Below are positions 60,724-64,000 of a DNA stretch of 64,000 bases, one piece after another. Each line of letters opens with the position of its first letter. Position 1 is the stretch's first letter. The notes under the pieces are model-generated. The model searched no databases, had not been told where the DNA came from, and saw only the letters and a list, made by a program, of their open reading frames with translations. The position numbers and the translations under genes are program-made. The DNA comes from Proteobacteria bacterium SG_bin9. GTDB lineage: Bacteria > Pseudomonadota > Alphaproteobacteria > Rhizobiales > Xanthobacteraceae. The stretch covers positions 351,861 to 415,860 of the forward strand of contig LWDM01000023.1 of NCBI GenBank assembly GCA_002083525.1, written 5' to 3'.

Positions 60724-62093
60724 TGCGACAACCCTTCGTCTGCAGTCCGCTGCATGCGGGTCCTCAAGTTCGCAACAATCAAGGCCAGCAAGAGACCTCC
60801 GAACAGAACCGATTTGGTCACCATTCTCGGGATGTAGAAATCCCAGTCGAGCTGCTCGGACAATAGCAGCGCGCCAATCGACACGACCCACGTTGGCGCC
60901 GAGCCGCACAGGGCGGCGAATGGCATAATGACGAGAAAATACCAAGGACGGTTGGGCGACAACAACAGGAGGGTGATCAGTAACAGCATGTTGAGGTCGG
61001 CAAGACGGGCAGCGATGCTGCGATCAGAGCTGCTGGCCACAGAGAGACCCTGGAACACGAGGAAAAGCGCGGCCAGCACGACGTAAGCGACGACGTCACC
61101 CTGATGCTCGCCAGCCACGAGCCGCCAGAGCGACAACAGCCAGAGATCGTTGCCGGCACTGATCCCCTCTTCCATCAGGTAACCTTTCGTCAGGAATCCA
61201 AGAACTCCCCAACCGAGCGACAAGTAGGGAAGATAGCAGAGCGCGATGGTGGCGATCAGCACGAGCGGCATTTTGAGATCCCACGGGCGCCAGATGTCGG
61301 CCAGCACGGGCGCAACATACGGTTTCACCAGCACCGAACACGCGATCACGAAGGCTCCACGGAGAGCATGGCCGGTCAGGGCAATCCACAGGCCCAACAT
61401 CATCAGCGCAACCATCAGCGCGTCGACATGGCCGCTGTTGGCAATCTCCCACACGGGTAGTGGATGCCAAAGATAGGCAGCCACGCGCGTCACCGGGCGG
61501 TTCATGCGCCGCAACAGGAGCATGATCAATGCAACTGTGACGGCCTCGCACCCCAGCAGCGCGAGGCGCATCACTGTCACGCTTTCACCGAACCGGGTGA
61601 CAATGAAGAAGAAGAATTGCGCCACCGGAGGATAGATAGTTACGGCGGTATCCGCGCGGTTGATGTGAGGAAAGATCATCCCGTCGCGCAGAAACACCAA
61701 TGCCTCGTCGGCTGGCATGTAGCGATAAGGATTGATGCCAGTGGCCTGAACCCTGCCATCCCAGACATAGCGATAGACGTCGCTGGACAGAAGTGGATCA
61801 AACAGCAGCACATAGGCTCTCAGCACGATCGCTAGCCCGATGATAAGCCACAGTGCGCGATCAGGTGGCGAGCGCTCCGCCAGACTCGTCGCTACGATCG
61901 TCAGCAGACCTGCAACCATGCTCAGAGCAATGAAGGCATTGTCACCGGCCGTCTCGAAGGCATAAGGCGTCACCAGGGTTAGACCGGTCAGGACGATACC
62001 GATGCCGGCGAGCCCGCGAAGCGAAGACAGTTTGTGGTCGGAGCGTATCAGTCGACCGAATTGACCGGTGATCGCTCGTCGCAAGGGCTTCAT
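60720..62093 (-). CDS. Polyprenyl-phosphate-dependent glycosyltransferase (GT87/DUF2029-like)
   Basis: A 457-residue membrane protein with about eleven hydrophobic helices. The first loop contains SSDVYRYVWDGRVQATGINPYRY, with acidic residues typical of GT-C mannosyltransferases that use lipid-linked sugars on the periplasmic side. The YPPVAQFFFF and WEIANSGHVDALMV segments are also family hallmarks. It overlaps both neighbours by 4 bp. It probably adds a sugar to the metabolite assembled by this operon. Confidence 0.85.
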   Translation of the reverse strand: MKPLRRAITGQFGRLIRSDHKLSSLRGLAGIGIVLTGLTLVTPYAFETAGDNAFIALSMVAGLLTIVATSLAERSPPDRALWLIIGLAIVLRAYVLLFDPLLSSDVYRYVWDGRVQATGINPYRYMPADEALVFLRDGMIFPHINRADTAVTIYPPVAQFFFFIVTRFGESVTVMRLALLGCEAVTVALIMLLLRRMNRPVTRVAAYLWHPLPVWEIANSGHVDALMVALMMLGLWIALTGHALRGAFVIACSVLVKPYVAPVLADIWRPWDLKMPLVLIATIALCYLPYLSLGWGVLGFLTKGYLMEEGISAGNDLWLLSLWRLVAGEHQGDVVAYVVLAALFLVFQGLSVASSSDRSIAARLADLNMLLLITLLLLSPNRPWYFLVIMPFAALCGSAPTWVVSIGALLLSEQLDWDFYIPRMVTKSVLFGGLLLALIVANLRTRMQRTADEGLSQ

Positions 62094-62794
62094 TTGCTTA
62101 CCTGCGGTACGTCCTTCAGAAGAGCCCGGCTCGCCGGAGCAAATCCGCCGCCGCGAAAACGGGTCGAGCGCCCGGCCAGCTCATCCTGCAGCCAACGCAA
62201 GGTCTCGATGTCGTCGACATCGTACCATTCCGGCAGCAGCGTTGCGGCAAGCCCGATTTCGGCGGCGCGCTCGCATGTGCTGCGGGCCACGGTTTCCGTT
62301 CCCCACGCGATCTGCGTAAACAAGTGCTTGTGCGGCTGCTTCAAGCCAATGAGATAGTAGCCACCGTCGCTTGCTGGCCCAAGCACCATCCGATCTCCGG
62401 GCTCGCGCATGGCTTCAACAGCCTGTATCAGCAAACGGCTTGGCAGCGTCGGGCTGTCGCCATTGACGAGCAGGACACAGTCGTGTCCGGCATCCAGGAG
62501 AGCGCGTGTCGCGCCAAGCAGCACGTGTCCCAGGTCGTTGCCAGCCTGTAGCAGAAGCTCGAACTCTGCCGGGAGCAGGCGACGCATGATGTCTTCCGCA
62601 CCCGCCGGAGCGTAGACGCCGTAGCCGCGCCTGCCGAGTGCCGCAGGCACCGCCTCGATTGCCGCGGCCACGTCGCGCACAAAGCAGGCGGACAGCTCCG
62701 ACGCTGCAACTTCGCCAATGGCTCTCGCAAGCCGTGTCTTTGAGCGGCCGGGCTGCGGCGCCTTGCAGATGATCCCGATCGCCGCGGCACTCAC
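62090..62794 (-). CDS. TIGR04282/DUF2064-family glycosyltransferase-like protein
   Basis: A 234-residue protein of the CofC-like nucleotidyltransferase fold. Characteristic features are the N-terminal IICKAPQPGRSKTRLARAIG, the acidic LLVNGDSPTLP and the GPASDGGYYLIGL motif. Family members are encoded with radical SAM enzymes and are annotated as rSAM/selenodomain-associated or arsenosugar-biosynthesis transferases. It may activate a sugar or alditol phosphate. Coupled by 4-bp overlaps on both sides. Confidence 0.86.
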   Translation of the reverse strand: MSAAAIGIICKAPQPGRSKTRLARAIGEVAASELSACFVRDVAAAIEAVPAALGRRGYGVYAPAGAEDIMRRLLPAEFELLLQAGNDLGHVLLGATRALLDAGHDCVLLVNGDSPTLPSRLLIQAVEAMREPGDRMVLGPASDGGYYLIGLKQPHKHLFTQIAWGTETVARSTCERAAEIGLAATLLPEWYDVDDIETLRWLQDELAGRSTRFRGGGFAPASRALLKDVPQVSK

Positions 62795-63636
62795 GGCAGC
62801 CGGGACCGCAGGCGATGGGCGGCGATCGCGATCAATTGCAACGCGTCGCGACTGCCATCCGCTTCGCCTTTTTCAAAATCTCCATCGACGCGTCCCATTT
62901 GATTTGTCACATGGGCGAAACACAGAACGGGCTTTTGACGGACTTGCGCGAACGCGTAAAGCGCAGCGGCCTCCATTTCGACTGCCATCAGGTTCCTTTG
63001 GGCCATAGCGTCGATTGCGGACTGGGTTTCACGGAACGGCGCGTCGGTCGTCCAGGTCGTGCCGGTAAGCACCGGCACGGAACATTCGTCGAATGCACCG
63101 TCGAGAGCCGTGATCAATCCGGCATCAGCATGCGAATAGTCCGACGCTGCCATATAGTGATAGCTGGTGCCTTCGTCGCGCAGCGCACGTTCCACCATGA
63201 TGAAATAAGGCGGTGGGCGTATGGGCACGATCTGTCCGGAGGAGGTGACGCTGATCAGCAGTTTGCAGCCTGATGCGAACATCTGCTCGGCGATCAGCAC
63301 CGCGAAAGGGGCACCCACGGCGCAGCCGACAATTCCGAAATCAATCCCGCCACGGCGGAAGGTGTGGAGCTGCGTGTGGTAGCAGGCCCATCCCGGTTCG
63401 AGCCGGGCTTCGCCAAGGGCAAGCAGGCTCCGCACGATGTCGCCGTCAGGGTCGAGCACGCAGACATCGGGAATGCTGGAGTCCGTAATCCGCTTTTGCC
63501 TGCGCGCTTCGCGCAACAGACCTTCCGGCGCAAATGCGGACGGACTCGCGTAATGCTTTTGCGCGAGGATGGGCGGGATCTCGCCGTCATTGATCGCCAT
63601 CACCAGGACAAGTCTCGTCAGGCCATTCCCGGTCAT
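62791..63636 (-). CDS. Nucleoside phosphorylase family protein
   Basis: A protein of about 281 residues of the purine/uridine phosphorylase superfamily (PNP_UDP). FGIVGCAVGAPFAVLIAEQM is the phosphate/ribose-binding region, LLISVTSSGQI the base pocket and LMAVEMEAAALYAFAQ the hallmark Glu-Met-Glu ribose-binding motif. The start may be 63636 or 63600. First gene of the operon. Phosphorylases of this family remove adenine from adenosyl-adducts made by radical SAM enzymes in hopanoid and arsenosugar pathways, which fits the radical SAM gene downstream, though this is inference. Confidence 0.85.
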   Translation of the reverse strand: MTGNGLTRLVLVMAINDGEIPPILAQKHYASPSAFAPEGLLREARRQKRITDSSIPDVCVLDPDGDIVRSLLALGEARLEPGWACYHTQLHTFRRGGIDFGIVGCAVGAPFAVLIAEQMFASGCKLLISVTSSGQIVPIRPPPYFIMVERALRDEGTSYHYMAASDYSHADAGLITALDGAFDECSVPVLTGTTWTTDAPFRETQSAIDAMAQRNLMAVEMEAAALYAFAQVRQKPVLCFAHVTNQMGRVDGDFEKGEADGSRDALQLIAIAAHRLRSRLP

Positions 63637-63890
63637 TGGTAGCGGTCTCCCCAACGGCGGGCAAGCGCCGCCAGGGTTCGCCGGCGCCACAAAAAATAGT
63701 TTTCGACCCATGTAACAAGATGGCTTTGAAGAACGTAATACCTTCGGCCCGTGTTCGCTGTTGGTTTGGCAGAAACTTGCCAAGCCCCGAAGCTCGTTGT
63801 GTTGATCCGATGGTGCCGGTCGCGTAGGATCGGATAGGCGGGGCGATATTTCCGAACTTGGTAGGCAGCGCCTGGGTGTCGAGGGTCGTC

Positions 63891-64000
63891 ATGAATCACG
63901 AGACCGCAGTTTCGAATGCCAAAGAAATCGCCGATCGCATTCTCGCACCGGCGGCCAGGCAGAACGACAAGGAAGCTCGATTTTCGGCCGAGGCAATCGC
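63891..64000 (+). CDS. N-terminal fragment of a gene running off the window
   Basis: The ATG at 63891 begins an open frame of 36 codons to the window end. The first residues (NAKEIADRILAPAARQNDKEARFSAEAI) are helical and charged; the pattern resembles the N-terminal helix of acyl-CoA dehydrogenases, but this is too short to be sure. It is divergent from the phosphorylase operon, with 254 bp between the start codons, where promoters of both units must lie. Confidence 0.5.
   Translation, partial: MNHETAVSNAKEIADRILAPAARQNDKEARFSAEAI

Noticed and set aside
1..64000. CRISPR arrays or long tandem repeats
   Set aside because: No regularly spaced direct repeats were noticed on either strand and no cas-like protein was recognised.

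Overview
The window looks like the chromosome of an alphaproteobacterium of the order Hyphomicrobiales, most likely a Bradyrhizobium-like (Nitrobacteraceae) organism. The basis is GC-rich coding sequence, a LuxI/LuxR pair, an ECF sigma/ChrR pair, a crtE-crtYIB-crtZ carotenoid cluster, LivK-type binding protein plus acyl-CoA dehydrogenase catabolic genes, and the DUF3489-DUF2924-serine recombinase cassette common in that group. The assignment rests on gene content only.

Layout. 1-0.95 kb: 3' end of a site-specific recombinase and a small partner gene. 1-4.1 kb: luxR, and divergently a luxI-cytochrome P450 operon. 4.4-10 kb: a photo-oxidative stress block (Fe-S photolyase with its ECF sigma factor, a DUF2177 membrane protein, chrR-rpoE, and folE with a membrane protein). 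10-17.6 kb: carotenoid genes crtY-crtI-crtB (+) facing crtE-ABC ATPase-ABC permease-crtZ (-). Five promoters of the same form (TGATCC, 16-17 bp, CGTA) precede the two sigma genes, DUF2177, folE and crtE, so these genes probably form one singlet-oxygen/light-stress regulon. 17.6-24 kb: ECF42-type sigma plus YCII protein, TetR-SDR with a divergent MFS exporter, a haloacid dehalogenase and an epoxide hydrolase-like enzyme. 24-36.7 kb: a catabolic gene set (orphan binding protein, nitronate monooxygenase-like, ketopantoate reductase-like, CoA ligase, two acyl-CoA dehydrogenases, SDR, DsbA/HCCA-isomerase-like, HxlR, TetR, two NmrA proteins) tied together by three copies of a 17-bp palindrome AGTTCT-N5-AGAACT. 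36.8-38.3 kb: a membrane protein and its divergent TetR regulator, around a perfect 16-bp palindrome.

38.4-57.2 kb is an accessory island. It holds an orphan phage-type module (ParB-methyltransferase, DUF5681 protein, terminase-like ATPase/nuclease, no capsid genes), a DUF3489-DUF2924-large serine recombinase cassette, and then a defence block. The defence block has two parts. One is a 1456-residue STAND/NACHT-like NTPase with a C-terminal PD-(D/E)XK nuclease motif. The other is a two-gene operon whose architecture (kinase-like plus SF1 helicase; winged helix plus two HKD motifs) fits type I Mokosh anti-phage defence. The island ends at two back-to-back tRNA 3' fragments, tRNA-Gln(TTG) on the minus strand and tRNA-Arg(CCG) on the plus strand.

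57.4-64 kb looks like backbone: a DoxX protein, a methyltransferase with an apparent signal peptide, and a five-gene translationally coupled operon (nucleoside phosphorylase, TIGR04282/DUF2064, GT87-like, radical SAM/SPASM, GT2) suggesting an uncharacterised glycolipid or adenosyl-derived metabolite pathway. The window ends in the start of another gene. No CRISPR array, rRNA gene or intact tRNA gene was found.
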